A stretch of DNA of 51,621 nucleotides from Bacteroidota bacterium (GTDB lineage: Bacteria > Bacteroidota > Bacteroidia > UBA7662). Below, one piece after another: positions 16,447 to 23,319 of the stretch. The position numbers and the translations under genes are program-made. Location of the stretch: assembly GCA_016868485.1 (NCBI GenBank), contig VGGT01000001.1, positions 1 through 51,621 on the forward strand. The letters run 5' to 3'. Each line of letters begins with the position of its first letter. The first letter of the stretch is position 1. The notes beneath the pieces are model-generated. The model saw only the letters and a list, made by a program, of their open reading frames with translations. It was not told the origin of the DNA and did not search any database.

Positions 16447-17004
16447 TCAGTTTCTCGGAGGCAATGGGCGGCCTGGATTCATAGGACGCGTTTGAGGTGC
16501 ATTTTGGGATCCAGCCTTAAGGCTTGCCAACACCTCCCGATGAAACCGATGTTCAGCCTGGAGGAGCAAGGCCACTTTGGGCTCTGGCAATACTTCCCGA
16601 ATAGCTTGGTAGTACTGGCGCTCGGCCTCCAACTCTTCTTGGCGAAGCCTAAAGTACTCATCCAACATTTTAACAGACTCACCTGAATAACTCTGAACAC
16701 CGTTGCCGCTTCCTCCAGCGCGTGATTGCATGATCGCCTTTTGTTTTTGTTCACGCACATCGGAATGCCTGTTGTAGACCGGCCAAAAAACCTGTGCCTC
16801 CCGCTCTGTGAGCGACAATTCTCTGGTAATATAGGCCACTTTAAGGGCCTTTATCCGTTCTTGGCGTTCCTCTTTCCCTACTTCTCTCATTCCGTGCCCT
16901 GCTCCGCCCGTTCGTTGCGCTTCAACTTTTAAAGTCACCAACAAGCAAACAGTTAAAAAAAATGCGAAAAATTTCGTGGCAGTTCTCATGGTGTTATAGT
17001 TCAT
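16447..17004 (-). CDS. Exported LTxxQ/Spy-like protein of an ECF sigma operon
   Basis: 185-aa exported protein with a signal peptide (KFFAFFLTVCLLVTLKVEAQ). The mature part is charged and helical: RIKALKVAYITRELSLTEREAQVFWPVYNRHSD, then a long Glu/Arg/Gln-rich stretch and a proline-rich end. The LSLTEREAQVFWPVYN pattern recurs in Bacteroidota proteins encoded next to ECF sigma factors and resembles Spy/CpxP-type stress sensors. The ATG at 17004 overlaps the upstream TGA in an ATGA quartet; an internal ATG at 16989 would give a tidier signal peptide. A role as periplasmic sensor or chaperone for the sigma/anti-sigma pair is inferred, not shown. Confidence 0.72.
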   Translation of the reverse strand: MNYNTMRTATKFFAFFLTVCLLVTLKVEAQRTGGAGHGMREVGKEERQERIKALKVAYITRELSLTEREAQVFWPVYNRHSDVREQKQKAIMQSRAGGSGNGVQSYSGESVKMLDEYFRLRQEELEAERQYYQAIREVLPEPKVALLLQAEHRFHREVLASLKAGSQNAPQTRPMNPGRPLPPRN

Positions 17005-17462
17005 TCAATTTCAGTCATTAGCGCCCATTCATAATCTGAAGGCAAAGAAGTTTCGGAGGATGGATCCAAAACTTCCGCGGCAATTTCAGCATCGATTATG
17101 GGCGCAGTGGGCATTTCAGTAAGGGATAACCAATAAAGGTCTGGTGCAGGCGATTGTGACAACAGATAATCTATGCGGGCAGATTCGGGAAGCTCGATCA
17201 AAGACGCATTGAGCGCAAGGCTGTGGCTCTTTTCTTGCGAGTAGCTTCCTCTATAAGTCACTCGTCCCCCAATCAAGAGCGATAAAACGAATAAAAAAGC
17301 AAGGCCACTCCATTTAAACCGCCAAAGCGGCGATACGGGCTGAACGGAACTATAATCAGACTGAAGTCGATTGATTGTGCGCTCAGGCAAGTTCTCAAAG
17401 TAGCCGTAGGGCGTGGAAAACGAATCGTTGGGCGGAGGAAGCGGCTCGAACATATTGTTCAT
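17001..17462 (-). CDS. Putative membrane anti-sigma factor
   Basis: 153-aa single-pass membrane protein. The N-terminus (STPYGYFENLPERTINRL) matches the pattern seen in small proteins after Bacteroidota ECF sigma genes. One transmembrane helix lies at about residues 51-67 (WSGLAFLFVLSLLIGGR), followed by an acidic exported domain of ~80 residues. It has no HxxxCxxC zinc anti-sigma motif, so it would belong to another anti-sigma class. It lies 34 bases after the sigma gene and overlaps the next gene by four bases. The call rests mainly on context and topology. Confidence 0.65.
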   Translation of the reverse strand: MNNMFEPLPPPNDSFSTPYGYFENLPERTINRLQSDYSSVQPVSPLWRFKWSGLAFLFVLSLLIGGRVTYRGSYSQEKSHSLALNASLIELPESARIDYLLSQSPAPDLYWLSLTEMPTAPIIDAEIAAEVLDPSSETSLPSDYEWALMTEIE

Positions 17463-17496
17463 ACAAAGGTATTTGACAAGGCTAAAAACTAGAGGT

Positions 17497-18072
17497 TTAA
17501 TCGGAATTCCTAATTTGTTTTTGAATTTTTTGAACAGCGTGGTGATAGGATGCTTTCAGTGCCCCCACAGATGTTCCAGTGATGCGCGACATCGTTTCAT
17601 AATCCAGCTCGTCGTAGTATTTCATGTTGAATACCAGTCGCTGTTTATCGGGCAATTTGAGTACGGCAGACTGCAAACGCAAATGAATCTCATCCCCATC
17701 CAGCACGTCACTCCCGGCCTTCAATTGTCGGTTCAACTCGGGCTCGATATCGTGTATGGGCAGAAAAAACACCTGTCGCTTCTTTTTTAAATGGCTCAAG
17801 CACTGGTTGCTGGCTATGGTATAGAGCCAGGTTTTCAGGCTTGAATCGCCCCTGAATCCCCCCAAATTTTGCCAGGCTTTAATGAAGGTCATTTGCAGCA
17901 AATCATCGGCTGCGTCGTGATCGACCACCATACGCCGGATGTGCTTGTAGAGCAGCTGCTGAAAAGTTCGCATCATCAGGCGAAGGGCTGAATCGCCCGC
18001 ACCTGATGCGAACAGCTGGATGATTTCCCGCTCGACCGGGTCTTTCTCCGGTTTGGATTCGCCTTTGTTCAT
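17497..18072 (-). CDS. ECF-type RNA polymerase sigma factor
   Basis: 191-aa extracytoplasmic-function sigma factor. Region 2 is VDHDAADDLLQMTFIKAWQNL and the -10 recognition part DSSLKTWLYTIASNQCLSHLKKK. Region 4 is LPDKQRLVFNMKYYDELDYETM with the helix-turn-helix GTSVGALKASYHHAVQKIQ. A TTG start at 18096 is possible, but ATG at 18072 gives the usual N-terminus. It heads a trio with the membrane anti-sigma candidate and the LTxxQ-like protein, a typical envelope-stress arrangement. It lies 69 bases downstream of pdhB on the same strand. Confidence 0.93.
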   Translation of the reverse strand: MNKGESKPEKDPVEREIIQLFASGAGDSALRLMMRTFQQLLYKHIRRMVVDHDAADDLLQMTFIKAWQNLGGFRGDSSLKTWLYTIASNQCLSHLKKKRQVFFLPIHDIEPELNRQLKAGSDVLDGDEIHLRLQSAVLKLPDKQRLVFNMKYYDELDYETMSRITGTSVGALKASYHHAVQKIQKQIRNSD

Positions 18073-18141
18073 AGCCCGGCCTTTGACAGACCCCAAAGAC
18101 GGAGGTTTATTCGATCAGGCAAAAAAATATCAACCAATACC

Positions 18142-19128
18142 CTAAGGCTTGGCCAAATACATCACCTCTTTGACTGCCCGCATGACCTTCTCCACGGAGG
18201 GCAAATAGGCCTGCACCAGAGGAAGAGCATAGGGCATGGGCACATCTGCACCATTCACACGCAACACTGGCGCATCCAGGTCATCGAACGCGTCTCTTTG
18301 CACCCTAAATGCAATTTCAGAAGAAATCGATGCGAAAGGCCAACTTTCATCAACCACAACCAGTCGATTGGTTTTGCGAACGCTGTCGATAATGGTTTGG
18401 TGGTCGAGCGGACGAATGCTGCGCAAATCAATAACCTCCGCTGAAATGCCCTCTGCTTCCAACAAACGCGCGGTCTCCAACACAACCTTCATCATTTTGT
18501 TGTATGAAACCAAGGTTACATCCGTTCCGGAGCGTTTCACGTCGGCTTTGCCAATGGGGATGAGGTATTCTCCCTCGGGCACCTCGCCTTTGTCGCCATA
18601 CATCTGTTCCGACTCCATAAAGATAACCGGATCCTGATCGCGGATGGCCGTCTTCAGCAGACCCTTGGCATCATAGGGATTGGATGGAGAAACCACTTTT
18701 AGACCGGGCACCTGTGCATACCAGCTTTCGAAAACCTGTGAGTGCTGGGCGCCCAAGGTGCCGGCAGAGCCGGAAGGGCCCCGAAACACGATGGGCACAC
18801 CGAATTGGCCACCCGACATACTCAGCATTTTGGCCGCAGCATTCACAACCTGGTCGATGGCCACCAAAGAGAAATTGAAGGTCATGAACTCAATAATGGG
18901 TCGCAAACCGTTCATAGCGGCACCCACACCAATCCCGGCAAAACCGAGTTCGGCAATGGGGGTATCAATCACACGCTTGGCACCGAATTCATCGAGCATG
19001 CCTTGGCTCACCTTGTAGGCCCCGTTGTATTGGGCCACTTCCTCACCCATCAAAAACACTGTTTCATCGCGGCGCATCTCCTCTTGCATGGCTTCTCTCA
19101 GCGCCTCACGCATTTGAATTTCTCTCAT
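18142..19128 (-). CDS. pdhB: Pyruvate dehydrogenase E1 component, beta subunit
   Basis: 328-aa transketolase-like E1-beta subunit, which with E1-alpha decarboxylates pyruvate (or a related 2-oxo acid) using thiamine diphosphate. Typical motifs: REALREAMQEEM, VFLMGEEVAQYNGAYKVSQG, RVIDTPIAELGFAGIGVGAA, GPSGSAGTLGAQHSQ and the C-terminal VVVDESWPFASISSEI. TTG at 19155 could extend it by nine residues; ATG at 19128 gives the family's usual start (MREIQMREAL). E1-alpha is not adjacent, so the E1 genes are separated here. A branched-chain 2-oxo acid role cannot be fully excluded but the sequence reads as PdhB. Confidence 0.93.
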   Translation of the reverse strand: MREIQMREALREAMQEEMRRDETVFLMGEEVAQYNGAYKVSQGMLDEFGAKRVIDTPIAELGFAGIGVGAAMNGLRPIIEFMTFNFSLVAIDQVVNAAAKMLSMSGGQFGVPIVFRGPSGSAGTLGAQHSQVFESWYAQVPGLKVVSPSNPYDAKGLLKTAIRDQDPVIFMESEQMYGDKGEVPEGEYLIPIGKADVKRSGTDVTLVSYNKMMKVVLETARLLEAEGISAEVIDLRSIRPLDHQTIIDSVRKTNRLVVVDESWPFASISSEIAFRVQRDAFDDLDAPVLRVNGADVPMPYALPLVQAYLPSVEKVMRAVKEVMYLAKP

Positions 19129-19152
19129 GATGTGTTCGTCAATTTTAGGCTG

Positions 19153-19160
19153 CAAAGATA
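19153..19160 (-). promoter_or_regulatory. pdhB promoter -7 box
   Basis: On the minus strand TATCTTTG matches TAnnTTTG and lies 24 bases before the pdhB ATG. It is divergent from the rfbA box at 19193-19200, so two promoters share a region of about 50 bases. Confidence 0.5.
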
Positions 19161-19192
19161 GAAATCAGGTAGACATTGAGGAACATATTGGC

Positions 19193-19200
19193 TATTTTTG
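19193..19200 (+). promoter_or_regulatory. rfbA promoter -7 box
   Basis: TATTTTTG matches TAnnTTTG and lies 13 bases before the rfbA ATG at 19214, implying a leader of only several bases. A TTG at 19176-19178 is closer than the usual 20-base spacing. Confidence 0.5.
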
Positions 19201-19213
19201 TGCATTCCATATT

Positions 19214-20074
19214 ATGAAAGGCATTGTTTTGGCCGGAGGTTCCGGCACGCGTCTGCATCCGCTGACGCTCGCCATGAGTAAACAACTCATGCCCGTATAT
19301 GATAAACCCATGATTTATTACCCGCTATCGGTACTGATGATGGCGGGTATTCGGGAAATCCTGATCATTTCCACTCCCCACGACCTCCCTCATTTCGAAC
19401 GACTGCTCGGCGATGGTGCGCGATTAGGCTGCCGATTTGCGTACAAGATTCAGGAGGTGCCCAACGGTCTGGCCCAAGCCTTTGTGATTGGTGCTGATTT
19501 CATTTCGGGCGACAAATCCGCCCTGGTATTGGGCGATAATATTTTCTACGGATCGAGAATGGGTCGACTCCTTCAAGAAAACAATGATCCGGACGGTGCT
19601 GTGGTATTTGCTTACCACGTTTCGGACCCTGAGCGCTATGGTGTGGTGGAATTTGACCCTCAAATGCGTGCACTCAGTATTGAAGAAAAGCCCAAACAAC
19701 CCAAATCCAATTATGCCGTGCCTGGCCTCTATTTCTACGACCAGCAGGTAGTGGACATCGCGAAAAACCTCCGCCCATCAGCCCGTGGAGAATATGAGAT
19801 TACGGATGTGAACCGGATTTATTTAGAATCGGGCCAATTGAAGGTGGGCGTCTTGGATCGGGGAACGGCCTGGCTCGATACGGGCACCTTCGCTTCACTC
19901 ATGCAGGCCGGTCAGTTTGTGCAGGTGATTGAAGAGCGGCAAGGGCTCAAGATTGGTTGCATTGAGGAAATTGCCTATAATATGGGGTACATCGATGCGG
20001 CGCAATTAGAGTCGATTGCCCAGCCCCTTGTTAAAAGTGGATATGGGCAATACCTACTCAATTTGATCCATTAA
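19214..20074 (+). CDS. rfbA: Glucose-1-phosphate thymidylyltransferase
   Basis: 286-aa RmlA-type nucleotidyltransferase that makes dTDP-glucose from glucose-1-phosphate and dTTP, the first step towards dTDP-L-rhamnose. The nucleotide-binding signature is GGSGTRLHP (residues 8-16) followed by KQLMPVYDKPM (23-33). Later motifs: LVLGDNIFYG, GVVEFDPQMRALSIEEKP, YFYDQQVVDIAK and RGTAWLDTGT. The frame is open 29 codons upstream, but ATG at 19214 is the canonical start and lies just after a promoter box. The rfbBCD genes are not adjacent; galE follows after a duplicated 34-bp spacer. Confidence 0.96.
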   Translation: MKGIVLAGGSGTRLHPLTLAMSKQLMPVYDKPMIYYPLSVLMMAGIREILIISTPHDLPHFERLLGDGARLGCRFAYKIQEVPNGLAQAFVIGADFISGDKSALVLGDNIFYGSRMGRLLQENNDPDGAVVFAYHVSDPERYGVVEFDPQMRALSIEEKPKQPKSNYAVPGLYFYDQQVVDIAKNLRPSARGEYEITDVNRIYLESGQLKVGVLDRGTAWLDTGTFASLMQAGQFVQVIEERQGLKIGCIEEIAYNMGYIDAAQLESIAQPLVKSGYGQYLLNLIH

Positions 20075-20076
20075 TC

Positions 20077-20144
20077 GAAGAAGTGCTTTTAACCACCAAC
20101 GTACAAACAAGAAGAAGCGCTTTTAACCACCAACGTACAAACAA
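20077..20144. repeat. 34-bp tandem duplication between rfbA and galE
   Basis: Two adjacent 34-bp copies (20077-20110 and 20111-20144) differ only by one T/C. Each begins gaagaag and ends gtacaaacaa. The pair fills almost the whole spacer between the rfbA stop and the galE ATG at 20154. It codes for nothing recognisable. Confidence 0.95.
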
Positions 20145-20153
20145 ATAGCTCAA

Positions 20154-21191
20154 ATGGGTAGAATATTGGTAACAGGCGGCTCCGGATACATTGGCTCACA
20201 CACGATCGTGGCGCTTTTGGAGGCGGGATACGAGGTGGTGAGCATCGATGACCATTCCCGATCGCATGACTTCATCATGAACCGAATCGAGCAGATTACG
20301 GGCACAAAGGTGGTCAACCACCGCATCAATTTGGTTGATCGACCCGCTCTTGAGGCATTTTTCCAACGCGAGCACCATGGCATTACCGGGGTCATTCATT
20401 TTGCAGCCTTTAAAGCGGTAGGGGAATCGAGCGCCAAACCCCTACTCTATTTCGAAAATAATCTCGTCGGCCAGATGAACCTTATGCGCTGTGTTGAGCA
20501 ATACAACATTCCTCATTTCGTGTTTTCATCGAGCTGCACGGTATACGGCAACCCAGAATCTTTGCCCGTTACGGAACACAGTCCACTTCTTGAGCCTGAA
20601 TCGCCTTATGGCCGAACCAAAGTGATTGGAGAAGCCTTCTTGCGCGACTGGGTCAAGGTATCTGCCACCCGCGTGGTAGCACTCCGGTATTTCAATCCGG
20701 TGGGGGCACACCCCTCGGCATTGATTGGTGAGTTTAGTCGCGGCATTCCAGAAAACCTCCTGCCCTACATCACCCAAACGGCGGCCGGCATACGCGAACG
20801 ACTCACCATTTATGGTCGCGACTACCCAACCCGCGACGGAACCTGCGTGCGCGACTACCTGCATGTATGCGACGTGGCTCAAGCGCATGTCGCTGCAATC
20901 AGGCATTTGGAAAAACATGCGGATGCCCCATCGTTCGATGTTTTTAATTTGGGCAGTGGGGTCGGACAAACGGTACTTGAAATGGTTCAAGCATTCGAAG
21001 AGGTAAGCGGAGCACCCTTGGCCTATTCCTTTGGCGAGCGAAGAACGGGTGATGTGGTGGCGGTTTATGCAGACAACACCAAAGCCCGTGAACAGCTGGG
21101 CTGGACCACACAGTATTCACTTCAGGACATGCTTCGAACGGCCTGGACTTGGGAACAAGCCCTATCTCAATCCCACAACGCGCATCTGTAA
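20154..21191 (+). CDS. galE: UDP-glucose 4-epimerase
   Basis: 345-aa extended SDR that interconverts UDP-glucose and UDP-galactose with bound NAD. The Rossmann motif is GGSGYIG (residues 8-14). The active site shows SSSCTVYG (about 125-132) and Y152/K156 in SPYGRTKVIGE. RYFNPVGAHPS, GTCVRDYLHVCDVAQAHV and FNLGSGVGQTVLEM also match GalE. Length is normal for the family. It follows rfbA by 79 bases, so both may be expressed together for surface-polysaccharide precursors. It ends 24 bases before glyA, which has its own promoter box. Confidence 0.95.
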   Translation: MGRILVTGGSGYIGSHTIVALLEAGYEVVSIDDHSRSHDFIMNRIEQITGTKVVNHRINLVDRPALEAFFQREHHGITGVIHFAAFKAVGESSAKPLLYFENNLVGQMNLMRCVEQYNIPHFVFSSSCTVYGNPESLPVTEHSPLLEPESPYGRTKVIGEAFLRDWVKVSATRVVALRYFNPVGAHPSALIGEFSRGIPENLLPYITQTAAGIRERLTIYGRDYPTRDGTCVRDYLHVCDVAQAHVAAIRHLEKHADAPSFDVFNLGSGVGQTVLEMVQAFEEVSGAPLAYSFGERRTGDVVAVYADNTKAREQLGWTTQYSLQDMLRTAWTWEQALSQSHNAHL

Positions 21192-21203
21192 GCGCATAAA
21201 CCC

Positions 21204-21211
21204 TATTTTTG
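21204..21211 (+). promoter_or_regulatory. glyA promoter -7 box, abutting the start codon
   Basis: TATTTTTG matches TAnnTTTG and is only four bases before the glyA ATG (21216). With the usual distance from this box to the start site, transcription would begin at about the A of the ATG, giving a leaderless mRNA. Confidence 0.55.
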
Positions 21212-21215
21212 CCCC

Positions 21216-22505
21216 ATGCGCGATACGTTTATTTTTGATTTGATTGAACAAGAACACGACCGTCAAAAGCGGGGCTTAGAGCTGATTGCTTCCGAGAATT
21301 TTGTGAGTGAACAGGTTCGGGAGGCCGCAGGCTCTGTTCTCACGCACAAATACGCGGAAGGATTACCCGGCCGCCGCTATTACGGGGGATGTGCGGTGGT
21401 GGATGAAGTGGAACGTCTGGCGATTAGTCGATTGTGTCAGCTATTCGGTGCAGAATGGGCCAATGTTCAGCCCCACTCCGGGGCGCAGGCCAATGCCGCC
21501 ATTATGCTGGCCGTTTTGAAACCTGGGGATTCCATCCTCGGCTTTGATTTAAGCCATGGCGGCCACCTAACCCATGGCTCTGCGGTCAATTTTAGCGGAA
21601 AATTATATCGTCCGCATTTTTATGGCGTAGAAAAAGAAACGGGTCTTATCAACTACGATCGGGTAGCGGAGCAGGCGCGCGAGGCCAAGCCCAAATTGAT
21701 CATTTGTGGTGCCTCGGCTTATAGTCGCGATTGGGACTACCCTCGTCTTCGGGCCATTGCTGATGAAGTAGGGGCTCTGCTGCTGGCCGACATCTCCCAC
21801 CCGTCTGGACTGATCGCCACAGGTCTCCTCAACAATCCGCTGCCTCATTGCCACATCGTGAGCAGCACAACCCACAAAACCCTGAGAGGGCCTAGGGGTG
21901 GCATCATCATGATGGGGGCGGATATGCCCAATCCTATGGGAATCACGGGCCCCAAGGGTGATGTTCGCCCTTTGTCGGCTCTACTCGACCTGGGTGTTTT
22001 CCCGGGCACCCAAGGTGGCCCGCTCGAACACATCATTGCGGCCAAGGCGGTGGCCTTTGGAGAGGCCCTTCAGCCCTCCTTTAAGGCGTATATGCAACGC
22101 GTTCGAGAAAATGCACAGGCCATGGCCAGCGCATTGATGAATTTGGGCTACAATATTGTTTCTGGGGGCACCGACAACCACTTGATGTTGATTGATCTTC
22201 GCAATAAAGGGGTTACCGGCAAATTGGCTGAGAAGGCTTTGGAGAAAGCTGAGATTACCCTCAATAAGAACATGGTTCCCTTCGATACCCAATCGCCCAT
22301 GATCACCAGTGGAATAAGGGTGGGCACCCCTGCCATCACAACACGCGGATTGGGCACAGCAGATATGGTTCAAATTGTAGAATGGATCGATTCTGCTTTG
22401 AAAGACCCAGAAAATGATGTTCATTTGGCCAAGATCGGAAAGGAAGTACACGATAAAATGCATCACCTTCCTTTGTTTGCGTCCCATTCAGTTGAAAACG
22501 TTTAA
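21216..22505 (+). CDS. glyA: Serine hydroxymethyltransferase
   Basis: 429-aa PLP enzyme that interconverts serine and glycine and charges tetrahydrofolate with one-carbon units. It shows LELIASENFVSEQV near residue 21, YAEGLPGRRYYGGC (47-60), QPHSGAQANAA, and the PLP lysine K221 in SSTTHKTLRGPRGG. GVFPGTQGGPLEH and the C-terminal SGIRVGTPAITTRG also match. The start is fixed by the conserved N-terminus. fabG follows after six bases, so the two are likely cotranscribed. Confidence 0.98.
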   Translation: MRDTFIFDLIEQEHDRQKRGLELIASENFVSEQVREAAGSVLTHKYAEGLPGRRYYGGCAVVDEVERLAISRLCQLFGAEWANVQPHSGAQANAAIMLAVLKPGDSILGFDLSHGGHLTHGSAVNFSGKLYRPHFYGVEKETGLINYDRVAEQAREAKPKLIICGASAYSRDWDYPRLRAIADEVGALLLADISHPSGLIATGLLNNPLPHCHIVSSTTHKTLRGPRGGIIMMGADMPNPMGITGPKGDVRPLSALLDLGVFPGTQGGPLEHIIAAKAVAFGEALQPSFKAYMQRVRENAQAMASALMNLGYNIVSGGTDNHLMLIDLRNKGVTGKLAEKALEKAEITLNKNMVPFDTQSPMITSGIRVGTPAITTRGLGTADMVQIVEWIDSALKDPENDVHLAKIGKEVHDKMHHLPLFASHSVENV

Positions 22506-22511
22506 ACGCAT

Positions 22512-23270
22512 ATGAACAACCCCAAATTGGAAGGTCAGGTGGCCTTAATTACAGGCGCTACCCGAGGAATAGGAAAAGGCATCGCGCTCAGATTTGCCCA
22601 AGAAGGGGCGCATGTGGCGTTCACCTACATGCAGTCGGCAGAAAAGGCACTGGCCTTGGAGGAAGAATTGCGCGCGATGGGGGTTCAATGCAAAGGGTAT
22701 TGTTCGGATGCGGGCGACCACTTAGCCGCAGAAGCCTTGATCCATTCAGTGCTTAGCGATTTTGGAGACCTCCATATTTTGGTGAACAACGCCGGAATCA
22801 CGCGCGACGGACTCTTGTTGCGCATGAGCGAAGCCCAATGGGATGAGGTCATCCATACCAATCTCAAGTCGGTCTACAACATGACGCGTTTTGCTTCGAA
22901 ACATATGATGAAGCAGCGGAGGGGGTCATTAATCAATATGACATCGGTTGTCGGACGAAATGGAAATGCCGGACAGGCCAACTACGCGGCCTCAAAAGCC
23001 GGTGTTATTGGCTTTACCCAAAGTATAGCGAAAGAATTGGGTGCCCGAAATATCCGTTGCAACGCGGTAGCTCCTGGCTTTATTGAAACTGAAATGACGG
23101 GGGCGCTCGACGAGTCTACCATCGACCTCTGGAAAAAATCAATTCCTTTGGGTCGCCCAGGCAGTGTGGCTGATGTGGCAGCGCTGTGTGTTTTTCTGGC
23201 CTCAGACGACAGTTCCTACATTACCGGACAGGTGATCAATGTATGCGGAGGGTTACAAACACATGGTTAA
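22512..23270 (+). CDS. fabG: 3-oxoacyl-ACP reductase
   Basis: 252-aa SDR that reduces 3-oxoacyl-ACP with NADPH in fatty acid elongation. TGATRGIG is at residues 14-21, NNAG at 92-95, the catalytic S145 in NMTSVVGRNGN and Y158/K162 in NYAASKAG. The tail FLASDDSSYITGQVINVCGG is typical of FabG. It lies six bases after glyA and 41 bases before the vWA membrane protein gene, with a short overlapping ORF in between. Assignment as FabG rather than another SDR is strong from overall similarity, but rests on reading by eye. Confidence 0.93.
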   Translation: MNNPKLEGQVALITGATRGIGKGIALRFAQEGAHVAFTYMQSAEKALALEEELRAMGVQCKGYCSDAGDHLAAEALIHSVLSDFGDLHILVNNAGITRDGLLLRMSEAQWDEVIHTNLKSVYNMTRFASKHMMKQRRGSLINMTSVVGRNGNAGQANYAASKAGVIGFTQSIAKELGARNIRCNAVAPGFIETEMTGALDESTIDLWKKSIPLGRPGSVADVAALCVFLASDDSSYITGQVINVCGGLQTHG

Positions 23271-23319
23271 ACGCTCATTATTTACTTTAATCGTGGTTTT
23301 GGCTGTTCACAATGCCTGA
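23263..23319 (+). CDS. Possible 18-residue coupling ORF
   Basis: A short ORF, MVKRSLFTLIVVLAVHNA, begins at an ATG overlapping the fabG stop and ends at a TGA that overlaps the start region of the vWA gene (ATG at 23312). It is hydrophobic with a KR start, like a truncated signal peptide. It could carry ribosomes from fabG into the next gene, or be chance. Confidence 0.25.
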   Translation: MVKRSLFTLIVVLAVHNA

